Positions 1-9,202 of a DNA stretch of 46,731 nucleotides are shown here, piece by piece (positions within the stretch are counted from its first letter, which is position 1; each line of letters opens with the position of its first letter). This DNA comes from Planctomyces sp. GTDB taxonomy: Bacteria > Planctomycetota > Planctomycetia > Planctomycetales > Planctomycetaceae. Below the pieces are notes generated by a model. The model was not told where the DNA came from, ran no database searches, and saw only the letters and a list, made by a program, of their open reading frames with translations. The stretch spans positions 1 through 46,731 of the forward strand of contig SXPC01000160.1 of NCBI GenBank assembly GCA_005778225.1, in the 5' to 3' direction. The translations under genes and the position numbers were made by a program.

Positions 1-755
1 AACCGCTGATACGATTCATCCATGATCCCGCTCCAGACTTCGCGTTCCGCCTCACTCAACGGCTTGAACGGACTCAGCGCATCTTTGAACGGTCCCGTTG
101 TCAGCGGATATGCTTTGACGCCCCAGTTCTTCGCCAGTTCAGAAACGTCGTAACGTGGAATAATGACGCCGATGGAGCCCGTCCAGGTTGTTGGCTCCGC
201 ATAAATCTTCCCCTTCTCGCCAATTCCCATCGCGACGTAATAGCCTCCCGAAGCCGCCAGTCGTCGCATCGAAACGTACATCGGCTTCTTCTGAGCCAGC
301 GCCTGCAGCTTGTGATAAATCTCATGGCTGTCCGCGACCAGACCGCCCGGACTATCGATCGCCAAAATGACCCCCTTCACCGAATCATCTTCATCGATTT
401 TCTTGATGACGTCGAAGACCTTCTCCGTGTAAGGAGGCATGATCGTGGTTTCGATACGAATGATCGCGATCTTATTGGTGGCAGACTTGTCGCCATTGTG
501 GAACTTCTCGATGGGTCCCGAGATGTCCCCCATGAGCGCCGATTGCTGAGTCACCAGCGACATGTTGAGAATGAGTGAGAAGACCAGAACCGCGCCCAGA
601 ACCCTCGTCATGATCCATGACCAGCCGCTGCTATTGGCAGGCTGTTGGATGACAATCTGGGGAATGCCCCCTTGAGCATCACGGGCGGAACTGTAAACGG
701 CTTTGTATTTGCCAATGTTCTCAGAAGCTGGTTGATTCGATTCGTCAGAAGGCAT
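1..755 (-). CDS. sppA: Signal peptide peptidase SppA (protease IV type), C-terminus outside window
   Basis: Membrane-anchored serine protease of the SppA/S49 family, which degrades cleaved signal peptides in the membrane. The gene enters from the left edge; 251 codons are visible. A cytoplasmic N-terminus is followed by one membrane segment (about residues 46-66) and then the S49 domain. DSPGG lies at 134-138, the nucleophile context RLAASGGYYVA puts Ser at 169, and TGSIGVI follows at 192-198. FKDALSPFKPLS places the general-base Lys at 224, matching the Ser/Lys dyad of short Bacillus-type SppA. The ATG at 755 has an AAGGAA ribosome site about 6 bases upstream. The gene is divergent from the next one. 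Confidence 0.93.
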   Translation of the reverse strand, partial: MPSDESNQPASENIGKYKAVYSSARDAQGGIPQIVIQQPANSSGWSWIMTRVLGAVLVFSLILNMSLVTQQSALMGDISGPIEKFHNGDKSATNKIAIIRIETTIMPPYTEKVFDVIKKIDEDDSVKGVILAIDSPGGLVADSHEIYHKLQALAQKKPMYVSMRRLAASGGYYVAMGIGEKGKIYAEPTTWTGSIGVIIPRYDVSELAKNWGVKAYPLTTGPFKDALSPFKPLSEAEREVWSGIMDESYQR

Positions 756-1182
756 TGATATTCCTTGATGTCAGTTGGTCGGAGAACAATTGAACTCCAA
801 CAAGAGGCGGAAGCGAGTCTTGAGATTCTTAACCAGGATTCCAAGGTGCTATGAGTCCAGAGCCCTGTTTTTTCCGTATCGGTCGCTTGAAAAGAAGAAT
901 AGGCGATCTGGGTAGAATTTTTTGGTTGTGAGTATCGCACCGGTTCTTCGCGTCACAACGGTTGAAATTATTCTACCAGCTTTAACGCCAATCAAAAGGG
1001 ACCACCCGACACGTCGATACCTTGAGTGTGCCTCTGGACCAAGCGGCGTACGGGAATTTTGTGCCTCACGCCCCACTTTGGTTCAAGTCGCAGTGATTGA
1101 CAGTTCTGGTCACGGACCCGCTTCGTTGAGCTGGTTCACAAACGCCGTCTGCAAACTCACTGCAAAGACAAGGAAGTCGACC
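756..1182. other. Divergent intergenic region, sppA / YHS-protein gene
   Basis: This 427-base gap separates two divergent genes. The next gene's frame is open leftwards to about 922, but that extension lacks a signal peptide at its start and a ribosome site, so I treat it as noncoding. On the minus strand TTGATT (990-995), a 17-base spacer and AATAAT (967-972) form a weak sigma-70-like promoter candidate for sppA. No convincing promoter is seen for the plus-strand gene. Confidence 0.4.
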
Positions 1183-3900
1183 ATGAAGACCACACGCAAA
1201 ACCGCTAAACGACTCGGAACATCACTGCTGTGCCTTTCTCTTTTTGCCAGCTCCGGGACCATCATGGTCAACGGCATCTTCGCTGCCCCACCCAGCAGTC
1301 CAAAGCCAGGCCAGGTGAAACGTTCGGCCCAGCCCATTCCGACCACCATCGTCGAAGACAAAGGAACCCAGCAGACCGGCGGCGTCGGCTCCTTCTTCAA
1401 GGGCGTCGGCAACAAAATGAAAGGGGTCTTCAAGTCGGATTCCAACAAGCCTGAGCAACAAGAACATTCTGCTCCTCCTATGACAAAGGGCGGAACCCCG
1501 TCCTTCACCGCCAGCAAACCAACCCCTCAACAGGCGGCTCCCAAACAAACGTCAACGCCACAAGCGTCCCCTTCCCAGGTCACGCGCAACAACCCTATGC
1601 GACCCAACAATGTTGCTTCCGTGCCTACCAAGCCAACCGAGCCGAACAAGCTCAATTCGCAGATGAGCGGGACCCAGACCAACGAGGTCATGAAGCAACT
1701 CGAAGAGCTCTACAAAGCCGACGGTCGCACGATGCCCGACATGGGAGCCTTGCGTGACTCTCACACGGAGACCGCTCAGCAGGTCAGGAAGATGGACCAG
1801 AAGTCGACTGTCCGTCCTTCTGAGCTCTCTGACAACCCGCTGACAAAAGCGCGCGCCTACATTCCGGGCATGGACAAGCCAATCGAGACACCCAAGCTCG
1901 TCGATAAAGAACTTCCCTCGATCCTGCCCGAAACGCGCGTCACTGCAGCTGATGTGAAAGCGTCTCTGCCTGTCGCTCCTGGTCCGGCCTTCGTGCCCCC
2001 AGCAGCTCCGGAATTTAAAGCGACACCAGCACCCAAGGTCGTGAAGAGAGACCCGGTCATCACTGCTCCCGCGGAGGACTCGATGGCCTGGGCGAACCCA
2101 TCTCCCGCAGCCGCGCCCAACTCGACTCTCTCTCTGCCGCCTGCTGGTCCCACTGGGATGTTCCCTGATCACGTTGCGTCGACGAAGCCAGCGGAAGTCA
2201 AACCGGCTCCTGTCGCGAAACCATCGCCACAGCATCCGCTCCTTGATGTTGCTCCCGCAGCGACAGTCAATAAAGTCGTCGTTTCACCACCATCAATTGG
2301 CATGTTCCCTGACCCTGTCAGTAACGTGACGACTTCGAAAACACCAGCCCCTGCTGCGTCTCCAAAACCAAACAGCTCAGCGAATGTCAGTTCCAACGCC
2401 AAACTTGCACCCTCACTGGGAGCCGTCGGCAAGTTCCCTGGCAATGAAGAGCCAGTTGCGACACCTGCCACCAACGTCAGCAAATCAACACCCAAAGCGG
2501 CTCCGAAGATGGACGAAGATCATTTCTTCGTCATCGATACGGAGAGTGACGAAGAAGATCTCGACCTTGGCAATGACCTCGTCGCGAAGCCCGCCTCCGT
2601 CGTGACCGTACCTGCTCCTAAGCAACCGGTCGATTCTTCTACAGCACCCTATCGTCCAGAGACAGCTCAGGTCGATACTCCGAAGCCACAAACCCTTGCG
2701 GCTCAGCCTGTCAAAGTTGAAACGCCGAAGGCGGCACCTAAGAATCAGGATTCGCCATTTGTCGCTGCGAATGATGCTCAGTCTTCTTCGATGGCCAGCG
2801 CTGATAACCCCTTCAAATTCCCAGAGGGCGGCCTGAAAGACGCGGACGAAGCCCTCACTCGGGCTCCGAAAGTCGAAGCAAAACCAGCTGTCGAAATCAA
2901 AACCGCTGACGCAACACCAGCCTTCATTCCAGAGGCCCCCAAGCCTAAGGCAACCGAAAGCCAGCCTACTCCGATCCCCATGGTCCTGCCACCTGCTCCC
3001 ACTTTCCCAGATGACGAGCCCTCTGTAGAAAAGCCAGCCCCGGAAACCAAGTCTCCGATGACTGTCCCGGCACCCAAAGTCCAGGATAAGGTCGCCGAGG
3101 CAACTCCTTCAGAAGCACTGCCCAAGGTTGAAAAGATGAAGGAGTCGATTGACTCCGATCTCGTCATCGAAGGGGACCCTGCCTTCTCTGCGATGGCCCT
3201 CGCTGAAGCCGCCGCCAAAGCAAGTCGCGAGCAGGATGAACTTCAATCGGCCAACACGGAAGCCGAGATGCCGACCGATGCTTTCGTCATCCCGCCACTT
3301 CCAGGAACTGCCGACGAAGCGACTGCGAAGTCATCCAGTGACTCCTCCGACGATCAACCGATCGTGAAGTTCGATGACATCCCGATGCAGCCCTCGATCG
3401 AAGAGAAGACAGCGATCGTCAAGCAGGCCGACGTCCCGGTCGTGATGCCCGCTCCCGTCGAGAAACCAATCGTCGCTGAGCCCGTCGTCATGAAGAAGCC
3501 CACCATGACCCCACAGCAGAAGTACGAGCTGATCAGCTCACGCAAGAACGTCCGTGGCTTCAAAGGTTTCTGCCCGGTCGCGTTGCGTGATCGACGCGAA
3601 CTTCTTGATACTGACCCCGAGTTCCAGGTCCTCTACCAGGAGAAGCTCTACTACTTCTCATCTGACGAATCGAAACGACGCTTTGAAATCGACCCCGAAC
3701 ATTACCTTCCCGCCTCCAGCGGACGTGATGTCGTTGTCTTCAAAGACTCCGGCACGATCGAAGAAGGGATGCTCGACTTCGCTGTCTGGTATCAAGGTCG
3801 CCTCTATCTGTTCGCGAGCAAAGAGTCGATGACCAAGTTCTCGACCACACCTTCTGACTACGCCGTCGGGGAAGCACTGATCGAGACGACAAGCCATTAA
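1183..3900 (+). CDS. Secreted Pro/Ala-rich protein with tandem C-terminal YHS-like modules
   Basis: Hypothetical 905-residue exported protein. The ATG at 1183 is preferred to upstream in-frame starts because AAGGAAG lies about 7 bases before it and a signal peptide follows (basic n-region MKTTRKTAKR, then a hydrophobic core, then AA). Residues ~50-780 are low complexity, dominated by Pro, Ala, Lys, Thr and Val, with acidic patches. The last ~115 residues are folded-looking. Two related modules (about 791-841 and 848-893) share a pattern of Tyr/Phe-rich strand, FSSDES or FASKES, a Phe, and a terminal PxxY. This resembles the YHS/TRASH fold without its metal-binding cysteines; only FCPV keeps one Cys. 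A scaffold or cell-envelope role is a guess. Confidence 0.75.
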   Translation: MKTTRKTAKRLGTSLLCLSLFASSGTIMVNGIFAAPPSSPKPGQVKRSAQPIPTTIVEDKGTQQTGGVGSFFKGVGNKMKGVFKSDSNKPEQQEHSAPPMTKGGTPSFTASKPTPQQAAPKQTSTPQASPSQVTRNNPMRPNNVASVPTKPTEPNKLNSQMSGTQTNEVMKQLEELYKADGRTMPDMGALRDSHTETAQQVRKMDQKSTVRPSELSDNPLTKARAYIPGMDKPIETPKLVDKELPSILPETRVTAADVKASLPVAPGPAFVPPAAPEFKATPAPKVVKRDPVITAPAEDSMAWANPSPAAAPNSTLSLPPAGPTGMFPDHVASTKPAEVKPAPVAKPSPQHPLLDVAPAATVNKVVVSPPSIGMFPDPVSNVTTSKTPAPAASPKPNSSANVSSNAKLAPSLGAVGKFPGNEEPVATPATNVSKSTPKAAPKMDEDHFFVIDTESDEEDLDLGNDLVAKPASVVTVPAPKQPVDSSTAPYRPETAQVDTPKPQTLAAQPVKVETPKAAPKNQDSPFVAANDAQSSSMASADNPFKFPEGGLKDADEALTRAPKVEAKPAVEIKTADATPAFIPEAPKPKATESQPTPIPMVLPPAPTFPDDEPSVEKPAPETKSPMTVPAPKVQDKVAEATPSEALPKVEKMKESIDSDLVIEGDPAFSAMALAEAAAKASREQDELQSANTEAEMPTDAFVIPPLPGTADEATAKSSSDSSDDQPIVKFDDIPMQPSIEEKTAIVKQADVPVVMPAPVEKPIVAEPVVMKKPTMTPQQKYELISSRKNVRGFKGFCPVALRDRRELLDTDPEFQVLYQEKLYYFSSDESKRRFEIDPEHYLPASSGRDVVVFKDSGTIEEGMLDFAVWYQGRLYLFASKESMTKFSTTPSDYAVGEALIETTSH

Positions 3901-3950
3901 AAAGCGAGACCGAGGCCAGGATGTTTGCCCGACCTCGGTCTGCTGTTTTT
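3898..3950. terminator. Bidirectional intrinsic terminator between convergent genes
   Basis: A 9-bp perfect stem, AGACCGAGG (3907-3915) with CCTCGGTCT (3933-3941), encloses a 17-base loop. TTTTT follows at 3946-3950 on the plus strand. On the minus strand the complement of AAAAA just left of the stem gives a second T run. It sits between the stop codons at 3900 and 3961, so it can serve both genes. Confidence 0.8.
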
Positions 3951-3960
3951 ATGGACGGAA

Positions 3961-5697
3961 TTACCGCCAGTCGAGTACCTGGAAAATCCCTTCGTGGTGA
4001 GTGAACTGGTGAGACAGCGATTGGAGTCGGTCGCGGTAAATGCTCAGAGCAAGGCCAGCCAGGAAGATGACGCCACCTCCGATCGCGAGATAAACTCCCA
4101 TCTCGACATCGGGACGATAAATCAGCGAACCGGTGACAACGATCAGCTGAAGGGCCAGGCTGAGACAGCCGATGATACTCGAAGCTTTGATTCGCCAGGC
4201 AATACCGGTCAGCAGGAGCAGCAGGGAGAAGGTGGCAAGGATCATGTCTTCTGGCAGAGAGACACCGCCAGCAAAGCGGTACGAGTAGGCTGCACACATA
4301 AGAGGAATCGTGACCATCAGGGAGGCGATCCACATCTGGCCCGACCATTCTCGGATGTCCGTCTCCTGCTGGTCATCGAAGCGTTTGACGCAGCCGAGGA
4401 TCGTCAGCAGCGTACCGATGGTGACGATGGCGATCTCGAAAATCTGAGCCTGACTGAGGGCGAGCAGTCGATAACCCGCGACGATAGTGATGGCTCCCAG
4501 AAGGAAGGTACTGGCAGTGTAAAAGCGGGAGACGCCGTCGCGACGAGTGATAACCGTGGCGGCAATGCTGAGGATCGTCAACAGGGCGAAGCGTCCGGCA
4601 TCGAACCAGTCGGCGTCGCCGAGGGAGGTTTCGAAGCTTCCTTTGATGAATGTCGAAGTGAAGGCGAAGATGGCGAGAATGTGTCCGATCTTTGTGATCG
4701 AGAGTTCGCGATTCCCTCTTCCAACGGCAAGCAGCAGCGTTCCCAGAGAGGCCGCGATCGTCAGGTGAGTCTCGACAGAGAGACGTCGTCCAATGATGGT
4801 TACTTCAGCGGCAACGAGTGTCAGGCCGGTCATCACGATGAACACCGTCTGCTTCGAGACGACGAGCCTTGAGTAAAGATACAGATACGTCCCCCACAAC
4901 CACAGACAGGCGAAGACGAGCGTGGTGGGAATGGTGTTCGATTCGCGGAGGACATTGATCCAGGCGAAGAGCTCACGCGGTTCGAGCACAGGAAGCGTTG
5001 CCGTGTTCGCAAGTTGATAAGCGCCGACGATCCCAAGTCCTGCGATGAGTTGAAGATGACCCGACCAGAATGTTGCGCCGCCAAAGCGCTGGCGAGAGAA
5101 AACTTCGTCGACAGGATTAAAGGCCCGTTCGAGGTGAATGGAAAGTGTCGCGAGTAACTGGAGAAGGATGCCGACGTGGAGAGCACTCGCCGCGGGAGCG
5201 TAGTCTCCCATGACCAGTAATGAAGTCAGTGTGATACCGGCCTGGACCGCAAAAACGAAGAGCGCATCCTTGAGCCACCAGGCGGTGACCCCGAAAATCG
5301 CGGAGCAAATCACAGCAGGCCCCCAGAGACCCTGGTCGATTCTCAGGATGTCTTGCGCGTGATAGAACCAGAGGTTCAGAGGGAGGACGACACAGCCCAG
5401 GAACGTGAGAGCGCGGCCTGCGAGGTTGAAACGAGTTCTCGTCGTCGTCGCGACCCCCGTGCCCCAGATCGCCAGGGAGCTGGCTGTCAGTGTCGTCGCG
5501 AGAATGTATTTGTTTTCGAAGATCCCCCAGCTGATCAGGTAGACGAGCATCCCGACGACAAACAAACTCCCGCCTATGGTCATCATCCATTGGATACTGC
5601 GCGGGTCCAGAAAAGCCTGCGCCATGCGTTCGAGTGGGGTGATCCTGGGACGCGACGACGATTCGGGAACTTCAGGGGTATCAGGTATGTCGGACAT
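3961..5697 (-). CDS. Polytopic membrane protein, unknown function
   Basis: A 578-residue protein I do not recognise. A short polar, Pro/Ser-rich N-terminus (about 45 residues) leads into many hydrophobic segments, roughly 14 predicted helices by eye, with short charged loops such as WWLKDA and TTTRTRF. The layout recalls large predicted inner-membrane proteins of the DUF2157 sort, but I see no catalytic motif. The ATG at 5697 (MSDIPDTPEV) is preferred over an upstream in-frame extension to 5925. That extension would translate through the inverted-repeat element at 5735-5890, and AGAGAG stands about 8 bases before the chosen ATG. Confidence 0.75.
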   Translation of the reverse strand: MSDIPDTPEVPESSSRPRITPLERMAQAFLDPRSIQWMMTIGGSLFVVGMLVYLISWGIFENKYILATTLTASSLAIWGTGVATTTRTRFNLAGRALTFLGCVVLPLNLWFYHAQDILRIDQGLWGPAVICSAIFGVTAWWLKDALFVFAVQAGITLTSLLVMGDYAPAASALHVGILLQLLATLSIHLERAFNPVDEVFSRQRFGGATFWSGHLQLIAGLGIVGAYQLANTATLPVLEPRELFAWINVLRESNTIPTTLVFACLWLWGTYLYLYSRLVVSKQTVFIVMTGLTLVAAEVTIIGRRLSVETHLTIAASLGTLLLAVGRGNRELSITKIGHILAIFAFTSTFIKGSFETSLGDADWFDAGRFALLTILSIAATVITRRDGVSRFYTASTFLLGAITIVAGYRLLALSQAQIFEIAIVTIGTLLTILGCVKRFDDQQETDIREWSGQMWIASLMVTIPLMCAAYSYRFAGGVSLPEDMILATFSLLLLLTGIAWRIKASSIIGCLSLALQLIVVTGSLIYRPDVEMGVYLAIGGGVIFLAGLALSIYRDRLQSLSHQFTHHEGIFQVLDWR

Positions 5698-5734
5698 ATT
5701 AGGGCTCTCTGGTTGGTGAGTAGGAAGCTTCCTC

Positions 5735-5890
5735 TGGGTGGCCCAGCCGTTCATGGCTGGGTGAGCAACGCGAACAAGACGCCAGCGCCATCCGCATTCC
5801 ATTCGAATTGGAGCAGTGAGTTTCGTTTGATCGCGTATGGCGATGTATCTTGTGACTTCGTCACCCAGCCATGAACGGCTGGGCCACCCA
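5735..5890. repeat. MITE/REP-like element: 30-bp perfect inverted repeat with 96-bp spacer
   Basis: Positions 5735-5764 are the exact reverse complement of 5861-5890 (30 of 30 bases). Each arm also contains a small internal dyad, CAGCC/GGCTG. Just inside the arms CAAGA pairs with TCTTG, and further in CGCCAT pairs with ATGGCG, so the whole 156-base element can fold back. It lies between divergent genes, upstream of the membrane-protein gene. No transposase is nearby. Confidence 0.8.
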
Positions 5891-5959
5891 CGAATGCGTA
5901 GGCGTTGCGCTGAAGTGGATATCACACGGAAAAAATAAAATGTGTGATTTTGTGGACTT

Positions 5960-5987
5960 TTGAAATGATGTCCGGGTGGCGTATGAT
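5960..5987 (+). promoter_or_regulatory. Candidate sigma-70-type promoter for the sigma factor-kinase pair
   Basis: TTGAAA (5960-5965), a 16-base spacer and TATGAT (5982-5987). Each hexamer differs from consensus at one base. It lies about 60 bases before the sigma-factor ATG at 6046. Confidence 0.4.
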
Positions 5988-6045
5988 CAGTCAGATGGTT
6001 GAGTAACGTTGATTTCGAGCTGGTTACGACAACGACAGGCGGGGC

Positions 6046-6690
6046 ATGAGCGAATCGAAAGCATCGTCGGAAGCGGGATCGCTGAGCATTGCGTTCTCAC
6101 AGGCCCGGCTGGGAGAGCGGGCACAAGTTGATCGGCTATTTGAGCAGTGTCGTCCCTATTTAAGGTTGATGGCGAAAAGTCAGTTGAATGCGAAGTTGCA
6201 GAGCAAAGTCGATTCGTCGGATCTGGTCCAGCAGACGATGCTCGATGCGTACCGTCAATGGGAGAACTTTCGTGGTCAGGGCCCGGGAGAACTACTCGCC
6301 TGGCTGCGACAGCTATTGAATCACAACGCCATCGATTTCGCGCGACGTTACCAGCAAGCCGACAAAAGACAGGTCACCAGAGAAGTGCCCCTTGCGGAAG
6401 AACGCGGGTCGACATCCCCGGGCGCAATCCTCGCCGATTTCTATTCGACACCCAGTCAGAAGATGATGCGCGAAGAAGCAGAAGTCCTGCTCGCACAGGC
6501 GATCGCAAATCTGCCAGAGAACTATCAGACGGTCATCATCTTGAGAAGCCTGCAGAGACTGCCGTTCGAAGAGGTCGCCCAGCAGATGGAATGTTCCCGG
6601 GGAGCCGCCCAGATGTTGTGGGCACGGGCAGTCAAGGAGTTATCGGCCAAGTATCGCGGGTTGGAAGACAAAGTTGTACGAAAGGTCTGA
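6046..6690 (+). CDS. ECF-type RNA polymerase sigma factor, planctomycete kinase-linked type
   Basis: A 214-residue sigma-70 family protein of the extracytoplasmic-function class; it would direct RNA polymerase to a specific promoter set. Region 2 (about 20-100) shows SSDLVQQTMLDAY and the helix ELLAWLRQLLNHNAIDFAR. Region 4 (about 145-205) shows LPENYQTVIILR, LPFEEVAQQME and SRGAAQMLWARAVKEL, a typical helix-turn-helix. Its TGA overlaps the start of the downstream Ser/Thr kinase. This sigma factor/STK pairing is recurrent in planctomycetes, where the kinase is thought to control the sigma factor in place of a classical anti-sigma factor. The ATG at 6046 follows AGGCGGGG. Confidence 0.92.
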   Translation: MSESKASSEAGSLSIAFSQARLGERAQVDRLFEQCRPYLRLMAKSQLNAKLQSKVDSSDLVQQTMLDAYRQWENFRGQGPGELLAWLRQLLNHNAIDFARRYQQADKRQVTREVPLAEERGSTSPGAILADFYSTPSQKMMREEAEVLLAQAIANLPENYQTVIILRSLQRLPFEEVAQQMECSRGAAQMLWARAVKELSAKYRGLEDKVVRKV

Positions 6691-8354
6691 TGCCTATGTC
6701 TGGGGATGAAGAGTCTTCACAGAGTTGGGATGAGGCCGACGTTCTTGAAGCGTATGTGAATGCGCTGGAGAACGGGGAAATTAATGTCGTCGAGCAGTTG
6801 GCCTTACAGCATCCGAGCCACGCCGACACGTTTGAGATGCTCAAACATCTCCATGGCCTGGCAGAACCAGTCGAAGCCTCCCGCGGTGCCCTGGAAAAAT
6901 CGCTGAGGCCGCACCATGCGACGGCAGAGACCGTCATTGGCAAGATGCCGGGCCGCTCCCAATCGTCTTCGTCGTTGAATCTTGTCGATGGTGCGAAGTT
7001 CGGGGATTATCAGATTGTCCGTCAGCTCGGTCGCGGCGGGATGGGAATCGTCTTTGAGGCAGTGCATGGAGCCTTGAATCGTCGAGTTGCGTTGAAGGTC
7101 TTGTTATCAGGAACGCTTGCCTCGCCGGATGAAGTCGAACGTTTTCACCGAGAGGCACGCTCCGCAGCGCGTCTGCAGCACGCGGGAATCGTCTCGATCC
7201 ATGAGGCGGGAATAGCCGATGGCCAGAACTTCTTCACGATGGATTACCTGTCCGGTGGGACCTTGAGCGATGTGCTTCGACAGGGGGCAATGGACCCCCA
7301 TCGTGCCAGCAGATTAATGCACACCATTGCGCTCGCCACCTCTTACCTGCATCAGCAGGGAATCATCCACCGCGATCTGAAGCCGGGAAATATTCTCTTT
7401 GATAAACACGGACAGCCAAGGGTTTCAGACTTCGGTCTGGTGAAGATATCGACTGACGATGACCTCGCGCGCACAGCAACCGGTCAAATCCTCGGAACGC
7501 CGACCTATATGTCTCCCGAGCAGGCCCGCGGGAATTCACGCGATGTCGATGAGCGGTCTGACGTGTATAGCCTCGGCGCCATTCTCTACACGATGCTGAC
7601 CGGAAAGCCGCCGTTCGTGGAGGCGACATCGTTCGATACGATCATGCGCGTGCTCGAAGAGCAAGCCGTACCTGCCCGAACTCTGAATAAAAAAGTTCCC
7701 GTGGAGCTGGATCTCATTTGTATGAAGTGTCTGGAAAAAGACGCTGCGAAAAGATTTCAATCGGCTGACGAACTTGCTGCGGAACTTCGGCGATTTGTGC
7801 AGGGCGAACCGATTCTGACCAGGCCCGCGACTTTGCCTCAACAATTGGTTCGTCTTGCGAGAACATACCCGGCGTTATTTGCGCATTTGATCCCAATTCT
7901 CGTTTGCTCTGCTTTCATTTTGATTCAGCAGATAATCGTCGGGCCATATCTCCACTTCATCGAACTGCAGCTGACGTTTTTAGGGTGGGCGTTGTTGTCG
8001 GTTTTTCTGCAACTTATGCTCAATCGTCCAGACACGCGATGGCTGGCTCGGATCTTGTGGTCGATTGCTGATCCCTTGCTACTGGCTCTGATGATCTGGA
8101 TTGGTGACCCGCCTAGAGGCTCTTTGTTTACAGGATTTCCATTGCTGATTGCGGCTTCGGGACTTTGGATTAACGAAGTCATTGTTGCAACGACGACGGC
8201 TTCCTGCCTGACGTCGATCATGGTCTTGATCTGGGTTCAGCCCGAAGAAATCGCGAATTTCTTCGTCAGCATCTTTGTGCTGACAACTGGAGTCATTATG
8301 GCGACCCTCGTTCAAAGGTTCCGAGGGCTGAACCGGTATTTCGAGAAGGAATGA
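6690..8354 (+). CDS. Membrane-anchored Ser/Thr protein kinase (PknB type)
   Basis: 554-residue Hanks-type kinase. The start at 6690 overlaps the sigma-factor stop (TGATG), suggesting translational coupling; a second ATG lies at 6696. The N-terminal ~100 residues are acidic/helical (WDEADVLEAYVNALENGE), a region common in planctomycete kinases linked to ECF factors. The kinase domain (106-370) has GRGGMG at 115-119, VALK with Lys136, HRDLKPGN at 227-234 (catalytic Asp229), DFG at 247-249 and a MSPEQ activation-segment end at 274-278; all key residues are present. The C-terminus (about 395-540) holds roughly five or six hydrophobic helices in place of an extracellular sensor. A likely substrate is the adjacent sigma factor (inference). 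Confidence 0.93.
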   Translation: MPMSGDEESSQSWDEADVLEAYVNALENGEINVVEQLALQHPSHADTFEMLKHLHGLAEPVEASRGALEKSLRPHHATAETVIGKMPGRSQSSSSLNLVDGAKFGDYQIVRQLGRGGMGIVFEAVHGALNRRVALKVLLSGTLASPDEVERFHREARSAARLQHAGIVSIHEAGIADGQNFFTMDYLSGGTLSDVLRQGAMDPHRASRLMHTIALATSYLHQQGIIHRDLKPGNILFDKHGQPRVSDFGLVKISTDDDLARTATGQILGTPTYMSPEQARGNSRDVDERSDVYSLGAILYTMLTGKPPFVEATSFDTIMRVLEEQAVPARTLNKKVPVELDLICMKCLEKDAAKRFQSADELAAELRRFVQGEPILTRPATLPQQLVRLARTYPALFAHLIPILVCSAFILIQQIIVGPYLHFIELQLTFLGWALLSVFLQLMLNRPDTRWLARILWSIADPLLLALMIWIGDPPRGSLFTGFPLLIAASGLWINEVIVATTTASCLTSIMVLIWVQPEEIANFFVSIFVLTTGVIMATLVQRFRGLNRYFEKE

Positions 8355-8491
8355 AAGCAGACCGAGCAGGGCAGCCATGCCGTCTGTTTGAAGTTCATCG
8401 ATCAGAGCATACTCACTCAAAGTCGCTCAACGCCGCCTACATGGCTCTTCGCGAAGGACGAGCACGCCAATTCAAGCTTTGCGTAGATGCA

Positions 8492-9202
8492 TTACTTCTT
8501 AACCAGATGTTGCACAAAAAAGCGTTGCCATTCTTCCAGGTGCCGGCGCATTTTCTGGCGTGAGCCTTCGACATCGCGATCTTCCAGAGACTTCAAGATG
8601 TCCAGATGCTCTTCAAGAGCAGGCTCAAGGACAGAGACATCGCGATGAAGCTTGTTGATGACGCCGTTGAGTCGGCGATAGCGCGTGATATCTTCTTCGA
8701 GACGTTTGCTGCCACTGGCTTTGGCGATCGCAGCATGGAATTCATCATCGAAACGGACCCACTGATCAAACGCATGCGGCAGATCGAGGATCGACTTCAG
8801 TTCATCCGCCATCTGATGCAGGCGAGCAATGGTGACGCGATCGATGCGTGAAGCCGCTTTGGCGGCTGCTTCGCTTTCAAGGATGCAGCGCATCTCATAA
8901 ATGTCGTACACATCATCGCTGGAAAAGTCAGCGATGACGGGGCGCCGGTTGGGACGCTGGATGACCAGGCCATCCTTGATCAACTGCCCCATGGCTTCAT
9001 GCACGGGCGTACGACTGACCTTCAGATGACGTGTGAGTTCGAGTTCACTCACCTGCTGTCCGGGTTTGAGATCACCGGACAGGATCATGCGCAAAAGACG
9101 CATGTAAACAATGTCGGACAGACGCATGATCTCCGAATCTCGGAGATCCATCTCGAGGGGGAAATTTGTTTCTGCTTCCGAATCGATCGCAGGTATCGTC
9201 AT
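8492..9202 (-). CDS. GntR-family transcriptional regulator, FCD (FadR) subfamily
   Basis: 236-residue regulator. The N-terminal winged helix-turn-helix (about 25-90) contains GDLKPGQQVSELELTRHL, SRTPVHEAM and LIKDGLVIQ. The C-terminal all-helical FCD ligand domain (about 95-225) carries the usual Asp/His metal positions (FDDEFHAAI and EEHLDIL). Such proteins sense small carboxylates or related metabolites; the ligand here is unknown. An upstream TTG at 9235 would add 11 residues, but the ATG at 9202 with GAGA upstream is preferred. The gene is convergent with the kinase gene and divergent from the large dehydrogenase gene, which could be its target. Confidence 0.9.
   Translation of the reverse strand: MTIPAIDSEAETNFPLEMDLRDSEIMRLSDIVYMRLLRMILSGDLKPGQQVSELELTRHLKVSRTPVHEAMGQLIKDGLVIQRPNRRPVIADFSSDDVYDIYEMRCILESEAAAKAASRIDRVTIARLHQMADELKSILDLPHAFDQWVRFDDEFHAAIAKASGSKRLEEDITRYRRLNGVINKLHRDVSVLEPALEEHLDILKSLEDRDVEGSRQKMRRHLEEWQRFFVQHLVKK

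Noticed and set aside
922..1182. Upstream in-frame extension of the YHS-protein gene
   Set aside because: It would bury the signal peptide 87 residues inside the protein; ATG 1183 has a strong ribosome site.
1552..2235. 227-codon minus-strand frame opposite the Pro/Ala-rich gene
   Set aside because: An Arg-rich shadow of a low-complexity, high-G+C coding region; no ribosome site or plausible domain.
3925..4872. 315-codon plus-strand frame opposite the membrane protein gene
   Set aside because: Product is Asp/Arg/Glu/Gln-rich with no hydrophobic core, as expected of the antisense of transmembrane codons.
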